64,000 nt of DNA from Flavobacterium humi (GCF_004745595.1 NZ_SRLH01000005.1:248001-312000), one strand, 5' to 3'. Shown: positions 1 through 8,208, counted from the first letter of the stretch. Numbers and translations: made by a program. The notes: generated by a model not told the origin, from the letters alone.

Positions 1-365
1 ACGTGGTAAAACCGGAACCAACCGTAGGATTTATGGCAGCCATCGGAACTTCTTACAAATTAGGGGAGCACATCTCTATTTTTGGTGAAATCGAATACCG
101 TAACTTCACCGTTCACGGGAAATCCAAGGAAACGGAAGTATACGAAGAAAACGGTGTAGATAGATTATACACACCAACAGCTTTCCGTCCGGATGCTTCT
201 TACTCAGCGAGCCACGTGAACTATGTAGAGCAATTGACTACTTCTTCCAACAGTAAAGTAACCAATGCCGCTAATTTTGATACTGGCAAAGCTACTGATG
301 ACATCAGTTCTTACGTAGGAATCAGCGGATTAGGTTTGACATTAGGACTTAAATACACGTTGTAA
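1..365 (+). CDS. Outer-membrane beta-barrel protein, C-terminal part
   Basis: Only the last 120 or so residues are present; the gene starts before the window and the first in-frame ATG is not a believable start. The sequence alternates polar and hydrophobic residues (GLGLTLGLKYTL at the very end), which is the pattern of a terminal amphipathic beta strand in an outer-membrane barrel. A phrase such as ISIFGEIEYRNF is also barrel-like. The protein probably sits in the outer membrane. The exact family and any substrate cannot be told from this fragment. A strong terminator follows directly. Confidence 0.7.
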   Translation, partial: VVKPEPTVGFMAAIGTSYKLGEHISIFGEIEYRNFTVHGKSKETEVYEENGVDRLYTPTAFRPDASYSASHVNYVEQLTTSSNSKVTNAANFDTGKATDDISSYVGISGLGLTLGLKYTL

Positions 366-388
366 TCACAATACTCCATACACGAAAA

Positions 389-415
389 GGCCGCCTGTCA
401 GGGCGGTCTTTTTTT
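389..415 (+). terminator. Rho-independent terminator after the barrel gene
   Basis: A 7-bp stem GGCCGCC/GGCGGTC with a 6-base loop is followed by seven T residues. It lies 24 bases after the stop codon of the outer-membrane protein gene and separates it from trxA. Confidence 0.85.
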
Positions 416-497
416 ATGGGAAGAAGCTCATAAGAAAAAACAATCTGCAGATAGCTAAAACTGATTTTCAATCGGCAATCAATTCAAAATAAAAACC

Positions 498-505
498 TAC
501 TTTTG
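498..505 (+). promoter_or_regulatory. Candidate -7 element of the trxA promoter
   Basis: TACTTTTG matches the Bacteroidota -7 consensus TAnnTTTG and lies 28 bases before the trxA ATG. I see no clear TTG at the expected -33 distance, so this is a partial match. Confidence 0.45.
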
Positions 506-533
506 TTCAACAATTAATTAAAGAAATTTAAAA

Positions 534-851
534 ATGGCACAAGCAATAACAGATGCAACTTTTGAAGAGTTGGTATTAAAATCAGATAAACCGGTATTAG
601 TAGATTTTTGGGCAGCATGGTGCGGACCATGTAGAATGGTAGGCCCGATCATTGATGAAATTTCTTCAGAATACGAAGGAAAAGCAGTTGTAGGAAAGGT
701 AGATGTAGATGCAAACCAGGAATTTGCCGCTAAATACGGTGTGCGTAACATTCCTACGGTTTTGGTATTCCAGAACGGGGAAGTAGTAGGCCGCCAGGTA
801 GGAGTAGCTCCAAAAAACACCTATACTGAAGCGATCGACGCATTGCTATAA
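534..851 (+). CDS. trxA: Thioredoxin
   Basis: A 105-residue cytoplasmic dithiol-disulfide reductant, full length for thioredoxin. The active site WCGPC has its cysteines at residues 30 and 33. The buried Asp24 and the cis-proline loop (IP, Pro74) are both present, so the redox machinery is intact. It is expected to be recycled by thioredoxin reductase and to reduce ribonucleotide reductase among other proteins; nrdA in this window has the matching C-terminal cysteine pair. The gene stands alone between two terminators, so it is probably monocistronic. Confidence 0.97.
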   Translation: MAQAITDATFEELVLKSDKPVLVDFWAAWCGPCRMVGPIIDEISSEYEGKAVVGKVDVDANQEFAAKYGVRNIPTVLVFQNGEVVGRQVGVAPKNTYTEAIDALL

Positions 852-876
852 TCTGTACATCAGACTATAAAAGACA

Positions 877-902
877 AAGCCTGGCGGAAGCCGGGCTTTT
901 TT
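877..902 (+). terminator. Rho-independent terminator of trxA
   Basis: Stem AAGCCTGGC/GCCGGGCTT (9 bp, one G-T pair) with a GGAA loop and a T tract, 25 bases after the trxA stop. Confidence 0.9.
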
Positions 903-995
903 ATTGCGCATACTTTCGCAGAAGCTCTTTTGCAATCACGAGCCTGCTAACTGCTACTGTAAACTGACACTGCAACCCCAATACTGTTTTTCAGG

Positions 996-1073
996 GCAGC
1001 AATTCCGGCTATCCGCTTTATCTTTTGTTTTTTAAAGAAAAAAACAAAAGGATGCCGCTGCTATCCGGGCTGC
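996..1073 (+). repeat. Intergenic stem-forming repeat, copy 1
   Basis: One of four related elements in the window. The outer stem is GCAGC-[AATT]-CCGG pairing with CCGG-GCTGC. The inner stem is ATCTTTTGTTTTTT pairing with AAAAAACAAAAGGAT and has one bulged G near its base. Here the inner T and A runs are both one base shorter than in copy 2, so pairing is kept. It lies between the trxA terminator and the DUF58 gene and carries no believable ORF. Confidence 0.75.
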
Positions 1074-1120
1074 AAACCGCCACTGCAAACTGCAAACTCA
1101 AAAATCATCTTCAAATCAAC

Positions 1121-1149
1121 TTGATTTTCAATTTTTCAAATTATCTTTG
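1121..1149 (+). promoter_or_regulatory. Promoter of the DUF58 gene (TTG-N18-TATCTTTG)
   Basis: TTG at 1121-1123 and TATCTTTG at 1142-1149 fit the Bacteroidota sigma factor consensus with an 18-base spacer. Transcription would begin within a few bases of the ATG at 1153, which suggests a very short leader or a leaderless mRNA. Confidence 0.6.
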
Positions 1150-1152
1150 AGT

Positions 1153-2079
1153 ATGAATATCGACAATCAAATTGCCAAAATATCCAGCTTTGCGCATCTT
1201 GAGCTCCTGGCCAACCAAATCGTGGAGGGTTTCATCTCAGGGATGCACAAAAGCCCTTTCCATGGTTTCTCTGCCGAATTCGCGGAGCACAAAGTGTACA
1301 ATGCCGGCGAAAGCACCAAGCACATCGACTGGAAACTATTCGCCAAAACAGACCGTTTGTATACCAAGCGCTTCGAGGAAGAAACCAACCTCCGTTGCCA
1401 TCTTATCATTGATAACTCCTCCTCGATGCATTATCCGGCGCTTAAGGAGGGCCAGTTCTTCTATGAGAACAAAATTGGGTTTTCCGTCCTGGCTTCGGCT
1501 GTCTTGATGAATCTTTTGAAAAAGCAGCGGGATGCGGTCGGCCTGAGCATCTATTCCGATACGTACGAATACTATGCTCCTGAAAAAGGAAGCGACAGGC
1601 ACCACAGGATGCTGCTCAATATCCTCGAAAACGTGCTGCAAACCCCAAAAGCCGCCAAACAAACGGATACCATCACTTATTTGCACCAGATAGCCGAGAA
1701 AATGCACAGGCGTTCCATGATTGTCCTTTTTACCGATATGTTCCAGGGAGAAGATGACGAGCGTTTGTTCAAAGCCCTGCAGCATCTCAAACACAACAAA
1801 CATAAAGTGGTTTTGTTCCATGTGATTGATAAAAAAACCGAGTTCAATTTCAATTTTGACAACGCGCCACGCAAATTTATCGATCTCGAAACAGGCGAAC
1901 AGGTCAATTTATTTGCCGAAAATGTCAAAACCGACTACGAAAAAGTAGTCCAGGAATACTTTACCAAGGTAGCAAATACCTGTGCGCTTTATAAAATCAA
2001 GTACGTTCCGGTCTCTGTTGATGAAAAATTTGAAAAAATTATGACGACCTATTTAATTGAAAAACAAAAGTTTGGATAA
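1153..2079 (+). CDS. DUF58 domain protein (von Willebrand A-like)
   Basis: A 308-residue protein. The DUF58 signature is GEST..IDWKLFAKTDRLY (residues 52-70), followed by a vWA-like domain with a MIDAS-type DxSxS motif (DNSSSM, residues 87-92) and LFTDMF further on. Family members usually sit beside a MoxR AAA+ ATPase and Bat proteins and are thought to be metal-binding assembly or stress factors. No moxR or bat gene is nearby here, so the partner is unknown. I chose ATG 1153 over the TTG two codons upstream. The promoter lies almost on top of this start. Confidence 0.85.
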   Translation: MNIDNQIAKISSFAHLELLANQIVEGFISGMHKSPFHGFSAEFAEHKVYNAGESTKHIDWKLFAKTDRLYTKRFEEETNLRCHLIIDNSSSMHYPALKEGQFFYENKIGFSVLASAVLMNLLKKQRDAVGLSIYSDTYEYYAPEKGSDRHHRMLLNILENVLQTPKAAKQTDTITYLHQIAEKMHRRSMIVLFTDMFQGEDDERLFKALQHLKHNKHKVVLFHVIDKKTEFNFNFDNAPRKFIDLETGEQVNLFAENVKTDYEKVVQEYFTKVANTCALYKIKYVPVSVDEKFEKIMTTYLIEKQKFG

Positions 2080-2117
2080 TTCGATGAAAAAAAATTTCAA
2101 AATATTTTGAAAAACAC

Positions 2118-2147
2118 TTGTAGAAGTTAAAAATGGTTGTATATTTG
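2118..2147 (+). promoter_or_regulatory. tRNA-Asp promoter (TTG-N19-TATATTTG)
   Basis: TTG at 2118-2120 and TATATTTG at 2140-2147 match the Bacteroidota promoter with the preferred 19-base spacer. They lie 18 bases before the tRNA. Confidence 0.8.
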
Positions 2148-2165
2148 CAACCGCAATTAAGCAAT

Positions 2166-2239
2166 GGTTTGGTAGTTCAGTTGGTTAGAATACATGCCTG
2201 TCACGCATGGGGTCGCGGGTTCGAGTCCCGTCCAGACCG
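2166..2239 (+). tRNA. tRNA-Asp (anticodon GTC)
   Basis: A 74-base cloverleaf. The acceptor stem GGTTTGG pairs with CCAGACC (one G-T pair), the anticodon loop is CTGTCAC with anticodon GTC, and the T loop is GGTTCGAGTCC. The discriminator is G, as expected for tRNA-Asp. The 3' CCA is not encoded. A promoter precedes it and a terminator follows. Confidence 0.96.
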
Positions 2240-2243
2240 CTAA

Positions 2244-2322
2244 AATTGGGAAAGCACTTTGGAAACAAAGTGCTTTTTTGCCCAATAAAGTATCCTAAAG
2301 ATACTTTCGGGTTTTCCCAATT
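2244..2322 (+). repeat. Nested inverted repeats after tRNA-Asp
   Basis: AATTGGGAAA (2244-2253) is the inverse of TTTCCCAATT (2313-2322). Two local hairpins lie between them: the tRNA terminator and AAAGTATC-CTAAA-GATACTTT (2287-2307). Together they could form a three-way folded structure. Its function is unknown. Confidence 0.5.
2252..2279 (+). terminator. Terminator of tRNA-Asp
   Basis: Perfect 9-bp stem AAGCACTTT/AAAGTGCTT with loop GGAAAC and a run of T residues, starting 13 bases after the tRNA. Confidence 0.85.
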
Positions 2323-2350
2323 AAAGATATCTAAGAGTAGTTGTGTTGTT

Positions 2351-2418
2351 TAACCCAGAAATGGGTGGTTTAGTAGTTAGACCAATGAAAAGCTTTCCAT
2401 TTTATGGAGGGCTTTTTT
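2351..2418 (+). ncRNA. Candidate structured small RNA or tRNA-Asp relic
   Basis: Three consecutive hairpins: ACCCA-GAAA-TGGGT with a GNRA tetraloop, TGGTTTA-GTAGT-TAGACCA, and a terminator (2390-2414). The segment GGTTTAGTAGTT followed by AGACC closely matches the two acceptor ends of the neighbouring tRNA-Asp with the middle missing. It may therefore be a deleted tRNA copy rather than a functional RNA. No good promoter is visible directly upstream. Tentative. Confidence 0.3.
2390..2418 (+). terminator. Rho-independent terminator
   Basis: Stem AAGCTTTCCAT/ATGGAGGGCTT (11 bp with G-T pairs), loop TTT and a T tract. It closes the structured segment after tRNA-Asp. Confidence 0.75.
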
Positions 2419-2451
2419 GATTTAAGGAAGTTTGGTTTTTTGCAAAGGCAA

Positions 2452-2952
2452 TTAAAAAAGCAATGCCCTGTAACTCCAGCCCACATAAATGAAAGTCCCT
2501 AAAAACAGCATGCAAACCAGGAATTTCATAAAGGTAGAGGCAAGGAAGCCTAAAAACGATCCTGTGGCGGCTTTCAGCGCTCTTTTTTGGTCTTGTGAGT
2601 CGTAGATCATTTCGCCCACGAAAGCCCCAAGAAACGCTCCTATGACAAAACCGAAAGGGATTGGAACAAAAAGCCCCACGACCAATCCGATATTAGTGCC
2701 CCAAACCCCATACGAACTGCCGCCGAATTTTCGGGTTCCCTTGGCCGGGATCATATAATCCAAAACAGTAATGAGTACAGTAACCAGCAAAGTAATCCCA
2801 AGGACCCAGTAATTGTTGGGGACGGCATCGGTCAGGTATAACAAAAGCAAACCCACCCAACTAATGCTCGGGCCGGGCAGCACAGGCAGGAAACTCCCGA
2901 AAATACCGGCCACGACACAAACAAACCCTAGAATCAACAATAATGTATCCAT
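2452..2952 (-). CDS. DUF456 family membrane protein
   Basis: A 166-residue integral membrane protein with about four or five hydrophobic segments and a Gly-rich middle (FGGSSYGVWGTNIGL), typical of DUF456 proteins. The function of that family is not established. The reading frame is open 30 codons further upstream, but that part is polar and runs into the start of the divergent lipoprotein gene, so I chose the ATG at 2952, which begins directly with a membrane segment (MDTLLLILGF). Divergent from the lipoprotein gene at 3029. Confidence 0.85.
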   Translation of the reverse strand: MDTLLLILGFVCVVAGIFGSFLPVLPGPSISWVGLLLLYLTDAVPNNYWVLGITLLVTVLITVLDYMIPAKGTRKFGGSSYGVWGTNIGLVVGLFVPIPFGFVIGAFLGAFVGEMIYDSQDQKRALKAATGSFLGFLASTFMKFLVCMLFLGTFIYVGWSYRALLF

Positions 2953-3028
2953 AACTATTTTTTTAGTATTTTTGATATTAAAAATAAGCATTTCCGCAGA
3001 ATAAGAACAATTTATCTCCTGATTGTAC

Positions 3029-3508
3029 ATGAAAAACACCATCGCATTCTTCCTTTTGATAATCGCTTTCCAGGGCTGTCAGTATTTTGAGAAAAATGTC
3101 CCGGCAAAAGAAGAGCTGCTCCAGGAGGAACTGCAAAAAATAAACTGGTCCCAGGTAGATGAATTCCCCACGTTGTACAGCTGCGATTCAATCCAGGACA
3201 AAGAAGCCCGCAAACAGTGCTTTTTCGATTACCTGACCCAAACCATACAGGAAAAACTAGCCACAGATACGCTCAAGATCTTATACCCGAACCTGGACAC
3301 CATTCAGGTCAAAGTAACCGTCTTTCCTGATGCCAAACTCAAATTCGAGCCGTATTTCCCTAAAAGCAGCAAAATCTACGACACAGAAAAAATAGACAGC
3401 ATCATGCAGGTGAGGCTCAAGGATTTCCCGGTAGTGGAACCGGCAATAAAGCGTGGCATCAAAGTCAAATCACAATTTATTTTACCGGTAATATTAAAAT
3501 CGGAATAA
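3029..3508 (+). CDS. Putative lipoprotein with a TonB-like C-terminal pattern
   Basis: 159 residues. The N-terminus is a lipoprotein signal with lipobox AFQGC (Cys17), so the mature protein should be anchored to a membrane. The next part (EFPTLYSCDS, then RKQCFFDYL) resembles the spacing of a paired-cysteine stretch found in many Bacteroidota TonB C-terminal domains, and FPDAKLKFE could be a following strand. That resemblance is inference; there is no TonB membrane anchor or Pro-rich linker. I chose ATG 3029 because the signal peptide starts there. I do not recognise a specific function. Confidence 0.7.
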   Translation: MKNTIAFFLLIIAFQGCQYFEKNVPAKEELLQEELQKINWSQVDEFPTLYSCDSIQDKEARKQCFFDYLTQTIQEKLATDTLKILYPNLDTIQVKVTVFPDAKLKFEPYFPKSSKIYDTEKIDSIMQVRLKDFPVVEPAIKRGIKVKSQFILPVILKSE

Positions 3509-3514
3509 ATTTCA

Positions 3515-3594
3515 GGAGCTGTTTCCAGTCTTCCACTGCAATCTTTTTGTTTTTAAAGGAAAAACAAAAAGGATTTCCGTTGCAACCTGGGCTA
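3515..3594 (+). repeat. Intergenic stem-forming repeat, copy 2
   Basis: The outer stem is AGC-[TGTTT]-CCAG pairing with CTGG-GCT. The inner stem is AATCTTTTTGTTTTT pairing with AAAAACAAAAAGGATT, with the same bulged G as the other copies. The final CTA (3592-3594) is the stop codon of the minus-strand glycosyltransferase gene, so the repeat and the gene share three bases. It lies between two convergent genes. Confidence 0.8.
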
Positions 3595-4722
3595 GGACTT
3601 GAACTTCCTGCCCTTCCATTCAAAATTCCCCACTAAAGAATACAAAGCAACCGCCGTACTGAAAAAAGGATAGGCCAAACTGCTCAACACTACAGAATAC
3701 ATACACATTCCGAGTAATTGGTTGGTTTTATACATCAAGATAGAATCGAAGGTAAATTTGACCGAAAACAAAACCAATAACAATCGCCAGTCCATCCAAC
3801 CCAATACAGTAAAAAGACCTGCGCAAACAATACTCAAATTAGCCATAAAAACAATACTGGCCAATCCTTTGGAAAAGCCCGACTGGTAAGCCGTTGCCTT
3901 AGAAGCCCAACGCACCCGCTGCCGGAACAACGCAGGCCAGCTTCCTTCGGTTTTGGTCGTCACTATGGCTTGCCGGGATTTGAGGTATCCTACTTTTTGA
4001 GGGAATGAAGCCATTGCTTTTTGCAGTAAAAAAACATCGTCCCCGCTCGAAATGTGGGCATTACCATCAAAACCGCTTAATTTACGGAATAACTGTTTGG
4101 TATAGGCAAAGTTGGCTCCATTGCACATAAAAGCGTTATTAAGCCCGAAACTCCCAATAGTTGCGCCCTGTAGGCTCAGCATGTCCATCTGTTGGAAATG
4201 AGAAAGGAAAGAACCGTTTGCAGGAAAATTGACCGGGCCGGCTATCATTTCGACCGGATTGTTCCCAATATAGCCGTCCATCACTGAAAGCCAGTTTTCC
4301 CTGACTTCACAATCTGCATCGGTCGTAATCACCCAATCGTATTTTGCGGCTGAAATGGCCGTAGTAATGGCATCTTTTTTAGGGGAATTGGAAATCCTCC
4401 GGTTTTGTAAAACGGCCAGGGCAAAATCGGGATTTTCCTTTTGCCAATGGCTGATGACGTCGATGGAGCTATCGTCCGAATGATCATCAACCAGGATAAT
4501 TTCGAATAAATCCTTTGGGTAATTGAGTCTTGACAAGGATTTCAGCAAATCCGGCAGGTGAGATTCTTCGTTCCGAAAAGCTATGATAATGGAAAAGGCG
4601 GTCTTCGGCACTGAAAAATTTACCTCAAATCCTTTCACTTTTTCGAAACCATAAATCAGCAAACCAATAGCGATGGCATAAAGGGCAAAAAGAATGCTAA
4701 AGACTAGTGCTACGGGTTCCAT
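3592..4722 (-). CDS. Family 2 glycosyltransferase, membrane-bound
   Basis: 376 residues. An N-terminal membrane helix is followed by a GT2 catalytic domain: FSIIIAFRNEESHL starts the fold, LVDDHSDD binds the nucleotide sugar, TDADCE holds the metal-binding acidic motif, and RQRVRW is the QxxRW-type acceptor-side motif. Two or three C-terminal membrane helices follow. Such enzymes transfer or polymerise sugars at the inner membrane; the substrate cannot be told. The start overlaps the end of the upstream flippase-like gene by 13 bases, so the two are translationally linked. Its stop codon lies inside the last bases of repeat copy 2. Confidence 0.9.
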   Translation of the reverse strand: MEPVALVFSILFALYAIAIGLLIYGFEKVKGFEVNFSVPKTAFSIIIAFRNEESHLPDLLKSLSRLNYPKDLFEIILVDDHSDDSSIDVISHWQKENPDFALAVLQNRRISNSPKKDAITTAISAAKYDWVITTDADCEVRENWLSVMDGYIGNNPVEMIAGPVNFPANGSFLSHFQQMDMLSLQGATIGSFGLNNAFMCNGANFAYTKQLFRKLSGFDGNAHISSGDDVFLLQKAMASFPQKVGYLKSRQAIVTTKTEGSWPALFRQRVRWASKATAYQSGFSKGLASIVFMANLSIVCAGLFTVLGWMDWRLLLVLFSVKFTFDSILMYKTNQLLGMCMYSVVLSSLAYPFFSTAVALYSLVGNFEWKGRKFKS

Positions 4723-5654
4723 GGCGCTTTATAATTTAAGACAAAATAACTTCCAATGACGGAAGGCACAACAGTATTCAAAAACCACATCAGCGTACTG
4801 ATGAAAACTACAATCCATTCGTTTATGCCCATCAATCCGAAAAAATAAACGGCGACACTTCCTTTTACGGCAAAATCCAAAAACTGGAAAGTGGGTAAGG
4901 AGGAAGCCACAAAATACACGCTCGTAATGGCGGCCATCAGCAAGAAATACGGGCTGTCAACACCAAAAAACAAAAACAAAATATAATATTGGTGCGAAAA
5001 AGCCAGGTAACGCCCTATGCCCAACAGTATGTTTTTCCGATGGATCGCTTTTGGGATTTCATTGATTTTACGGATCAGCTTTTCGAGGGAATATCCTTTG
5101 ACCGTCAGTTTTTTAACGAAAAAAAGCAGGCATAATATCATAATCACTACAATAAAAAGGCTTATGACGGCTTTTGGGGTAATCACCTCAAAAACAGTAT
5201 TGAAATACAACAATCCGAAAATCCCGAAAACAACAGTAAGCACCATCTGGATCCCGTTGCCTACCAGGTTCAGGAAAATGATTTTTTTAGTATTGCTTTT
5301 TTCAAAGAACAGGGCTTTTCCGGCAAATTCCCCTATGCCGTTTGGCGTAAACAAACCGGCTGTCAAAGATCCCAAGACCTGTTTTGCGGCCACTCCGAGA
5401 GAAATCCGCTTTAGTACGGTAACCAGGTTCTGCCATTTTAAAATTTCCAGGAAACGATTTAAAAAAGACAAGGATAAAACCAAAGATAGGTTCCAAAATG
5501 ATAATTTTGCCTGCAAAAGCGCTGTGAATTTTTCCCAGTCCAGCTTTTCATTACGGGCCAACTGATGGTAAATAAAATAAAAAGCCGCGCCTACAATCAA
5601 AAGTTTGACGGCAAGAACAAGGAATTGTTTAGCTTTGTGGGATACAGGAATCAT
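4710..5654 (-). CDS. Lysylphosphatidylglycerol synthase-type transmembrane (flippase-like) protein
   Basis: About 314 residues from the ATG at 5654 (MIPVSHKAKQF); an ATG ten codons upstream is possible but would run into ruvC. Eight or so membrane segments, with LTAGLFTPNGIGEFAGKAL matching the conserved PxxxGExA-like region of the UPF0104/MprF N-terminal family. Relatives flip or transport lipids. Overlap with the downstream GT2 gene suggests the two work on one lipid or glycolipid pathway. The start is divergent from ruvC with only a few bases between them. Confidence 0.8.
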   Translation of the reverse strand: MIPVSHKAKQFLVLAVKLLIVGAAFYFIYHQLARNEKLDWEKFTALLQAKLSFWNLSLVLSLSFLNRFLEILKWQNLVTVLKRISLGVAAKQVLGSLTAGLFTPNGIGEFAGKALFFEKSNTKKIIFLNLVGNGIQMVLTVVFGIFGLLYFNTVFEVITPKAVISLFIVVIMILCLLFFVKKLTVKGYSLEKLIRKINEIPKAIHRKNILLGIGRYLAFSHQYYILFLFFGVDSPYFLLMAAITSVYFVASSLPTFQFLDFAVKGSVAVYFFGLMGINEWIVVFISTLMWFLNTVVPSVIGSYFVLNYKAPWNP

Positions 5655-5656
5655 CT

Positions 5657-6232
5657 GTGCAAAATAACAAATTAAAATTGGCAAACGAACGCATCATATT
5701 AGGTATTGACCCCGGAACCACAATAATGGGGTTTGGTTTGATAAAAGTCATCAACAAAAAAATGGAATTCCTGCAGCTAAATGAATTGCAGTTGTCCAAA
5801 TACGATGACCATTATACTAAATTAAGAATCATTTTCGAACGGACCATTGAGCTTATCGAAACCCATCATCCTGACGAAATTGCCATTGAAGCTCCTTTTT
5901 TTGGCAAAAACGTACAGTCGATGCTCAAATTAGGGCGTGCCCAGGGTGTGGCTATGGCGGCCGGACTGTCGCGTCAGATCCCTATTACGGAATATGAACC
6001 CAAAAAAATAAAAATGGCCATCACCGGCAATGGAAATGCGAGCAAGGAACAGGTGGCCAAAATGCTCCAGCAATTGCTCGGGCTCAAAGAATTGCCCAAA
6101 AACCTGGATAGTACCGATGGATTGGCGGCGGCAGTCTGCCATTTTTTCAATTCCGGGAAAGTAGTGGGCAGCAAGAGTTATTCCGGCTGGGATGCTTTTG
6201 TAAAACAGAATGAAGAACGAATCAAAAAATAA
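5657..6232 (+). CDS. ruvC: Crossover junction endodeoxyribonuclease RuvC
   Basis: 191 residues from GTG 5657. The enzyme cuts Holliday junctions in partnership with RuvAB. The RNase H-like fold is visible: ILGIDPGTT carries the first catalytic Asp, IAIEAPFFGKNVQS the second acidic residue, and DSTDGLAAAVCH the last two. A TTG at 5678 would give the N-terminus MANERIILGIDPG, which fits the family length better, so the true start is uncertain. The promoter region is squeezed between this gene and the divergent membrane protein gene. Confidence 0.93.
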   Translation: MQNNKLKLANERIILGIDPGTTIMGFGLIKVINKKMEFLQLNELQLSKYDDHYTKLRIIFERTIELIETHHPDEIAIEAPFFGKNVQSMLKLGRAQGVAMAAGLSRQIPITEYEPKKIKMAITGNGNASKEQVAKMLQQLLGLKELPKNLDSTDGLAAAVCHFFNSGKVVGSKSYSGWDAFVKQNEERIKK

Positions 6233-6291
6233 TTTCCAGTCCCGGTTTTCAGTTTCAGGATTGTTAACTGTGATTGTGACAGCAAACTAAA

Positions 6292-7425
6292 ATGAGCGGA
6301 ATCTACATCCATATCCCTTTTTGCAGGCAGGCGTGCCATTATTGCGACTTCCATTTTTCTACTTCAATGAAGAAGAAAGACCAGATGGTGGCGGCATTGG
6401 CCGAAGAAATCCGTTTACGCAAAGAAGAGTTTGCCCACGATAGTGTCGAAACTATTTATTTTGGCGGCGGGACACCTAGTGTCTTGGATATTAGTGATTT
6501 AAAAATGCTTATCGATGCCGTTTATGAAAATTATACGGTCTCGGAAAACCCGGAAATTACAGTAGAAGCCAACCCGGATGATTTATCGGAAGAGCGGATT
6601 ATTGCATTGGCGGAAAATAAAATCAACCGTTTAAGTATAGGCATCCAGTCTTTTTTTGAGGAAGACCTGCAACTGATGAACCGTGCCCATAATGCTTCGG
6701 AAGCCAGGAAATGCCTGGAAATCGCGACAAAATATTTTGATAACATCACCGCAGACCTGATTTATGGGATTCCCGGTTTGACCAATGAACGCTGGCTTGA
6801 AAACATCCAGGTACTGTTGGATCTGAACATCCCGCATATCTCGAGTTATGCTTTGACCGTCGAACCGAAAACCGCCTTACAGAAATTTATCAAACAGGGA
6901 ATCATCCCGCAACCGGATGACGAAATAGCGCACCAGCAATTTTTACTTTTGGTGGATATCCTGCAAGCGAATGGGTTCGTGCATTATGAATTGTCTAATT
7001 TTGGGAAGGAAAACTATTTTTCCCGGAACAATTCGGCCTATTGGCTGGGCAAAAAATACATAGGGATAGGCCCTTCTGCACATAGTTATGACGGCAAAAA
7101 CCGAAGCTGGAATATCGCGAACAATACCGTTTACATTCATTCTTTAACCGAAGGGAAACTACCGCAGGAAACCGAAACATTAACACAAACCGACCGTTAC
7201 AACGAATATGTCATGACCGGCCTGCGAACAGTTTGGGGCGTTTCGTTATTGCGTATCCGGGAGGATTTCGGGCAAAAATACCATGATTATCTTCTTCAAA
7301 ACGCACAGCGGTACCTGGATGCGGGCCAACTCATTTTGGAAAACGGTATTTTGCGTACGACAAAAAAAGGAAAATTTTTCAGCGATGGAATTGCATCTGA
7401 CTTGTTTTGGCTAAATTTGGAATAA
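6292..7425 (+). CDS. hemW: Radical SAM heme chaperone HemW
   Basis: 377 residues. The N-terminus IYIHIPFCRQACHYCDF has the radical SAM CxxxCxxC cysteines (11, 15, 18) with the extra HemW-type residues, and FGGGTPS is the SAM-binding glycine motif. IGIQSFFEEDL and the C-terminal winged region fit the HemW/coproporphyrinogen-oxidase-like group. HemW binds heme and delivers it to apoproteins; it is not the oxidase it was once named for. It starts a run of five closely spaced plus-strand genes. Confidence 0.92.
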   Translation: MSGIYIHIPFCRQACHYCDFHFSTSMKKKDQMVAALAEEIRLRKEEFAHDSVETIYFGGGTPSVLDISDLKMLIDAVYENYTVSENPEITVEANPDDLSEERIIALAENKINRLSIGIQSFFEEDLQLMNRAHNASEARKCLEIATKYFDNITADLIYGIPGLTNERWLENIQVLLDLNIPHISSYALTVEPKTALQKFIKQGIIPQPDDEIAHQQFLLLVDILQANGFVHYELSNFGKENYFSRNNSAYWLGKKYIGIGPSAHSYDGKNRSWNIANNTVYIHSLTEGKLPQETETLTQTDRYNEYVMTGLRTVWGVSLLRIREDFGQKYHDYLLQNAQRYLDAGQLILENGILRTTKKGKFFSDGIASDLFWLNLE

Positions 7426-7437
7426 ATATTTTTCAAA

Positions 7438-8208
7438 GTGAAGGCAATCATAACCCATCAAAATAAAACCTACGAAATCGATTTGTCGAAACCTATCGAC
7501 ATTTCTATCCCATTAACCGCCACAGACCAGAACCCGATCGCCTGGTACATAGACAAACCCGTAATCGAACCTGTCCGTTTCGGGGATTGGGTAGGAAAAG
7601 TTTCGGAAGGCAGTTCTTCGACAAATTTCAACAATATTTTCTTCAACCCGCACGGGCATGGAACCCACACGGAATGCCTGGGGCACATTACGCGCGACTT
7701 TTACAGCATCAACCAATGCCTGAAACAATTTGTTTTTACCGCCGAATTACTCTCGGTAAAACCTGAAATACACGGCGAAGATTGTGTCATTACTAAAAAC
7801 CAACTGGAAAAGGCACTGCATGATAAAACGCCACAAGCTATTGTAATCAGGACGTTGCCCAATGAAAAAGAAAAATTGTCAAGGAAATACTCGAACACCA
7901 ATCCGCCTTACCTGGAAGAAGCCGCAGCCGTTTTTATCCGCGAAAAAGGCATCCAGCATTTGCTCATTGACCTGCCAAGCGTAGATAAAGAACATGACGA
8001 AGGCCGGTTATTGGCGCATAAAGCGTTTTGGAACGTTACCGATGTTGCCCGTTTAAATGACGATGCCCGGATGCATTGCACGATTACGGAAATGATTTTT
8101 GTGGAGGATGCGATTCAGGATGGCTCTTATATACTAAACATCCAGATTGCTTCGTTTGAAAATGATGCGAGCCCAAGTAAGCCTGTCCTGTATTCGATTG
8201 TGAACTAA
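7438..8208 (+). CDS. Cyclase family protein (kynurenine formamidase-like)
   Basis: 256 residues starting at GTG 7438, 12 bases after hemW. The motif HGHGTHTECLGHI is the HxGTHxD-type metal site of the cyclase/formamidase family, and a further acidic and histidine set is present near LIDLPSVDKEHDEG. Relatives hydrolyse N-formylkynurenine or cyclic amides. No kynurenine pathway genes are nearby, so the substrate is open. Confidence 0.88.
   Translation: MKAIITHQNKTYEIDLSKPIDISIPLTATDQNPIAWYIDKPVIEPVRFGDWVGKVSEGSSSTNFNNIFFNPHGHGTHTECLGHITRDFYSINQCLKQFVFTAELLSVKPEIHGEDCVITKNQLEKALHDKTPQAIVIRTLPNEKEKLSRKYSNTNPPYLEEAAAVFIREKGIQHLLIDLPSVDKEHDEGRLLAHKAFWNVTDVARLNDDARMHCTITEMIFVEDAIQDGSYILNIQIASFENDASPSKPVLYSIVN

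Noticed and set aside
1336..1821. 161-residue open frame opposite the DUF58 gene
   Set aside because: It lies fully antisense to a recognised gene, matches no family I know and has no promoter.
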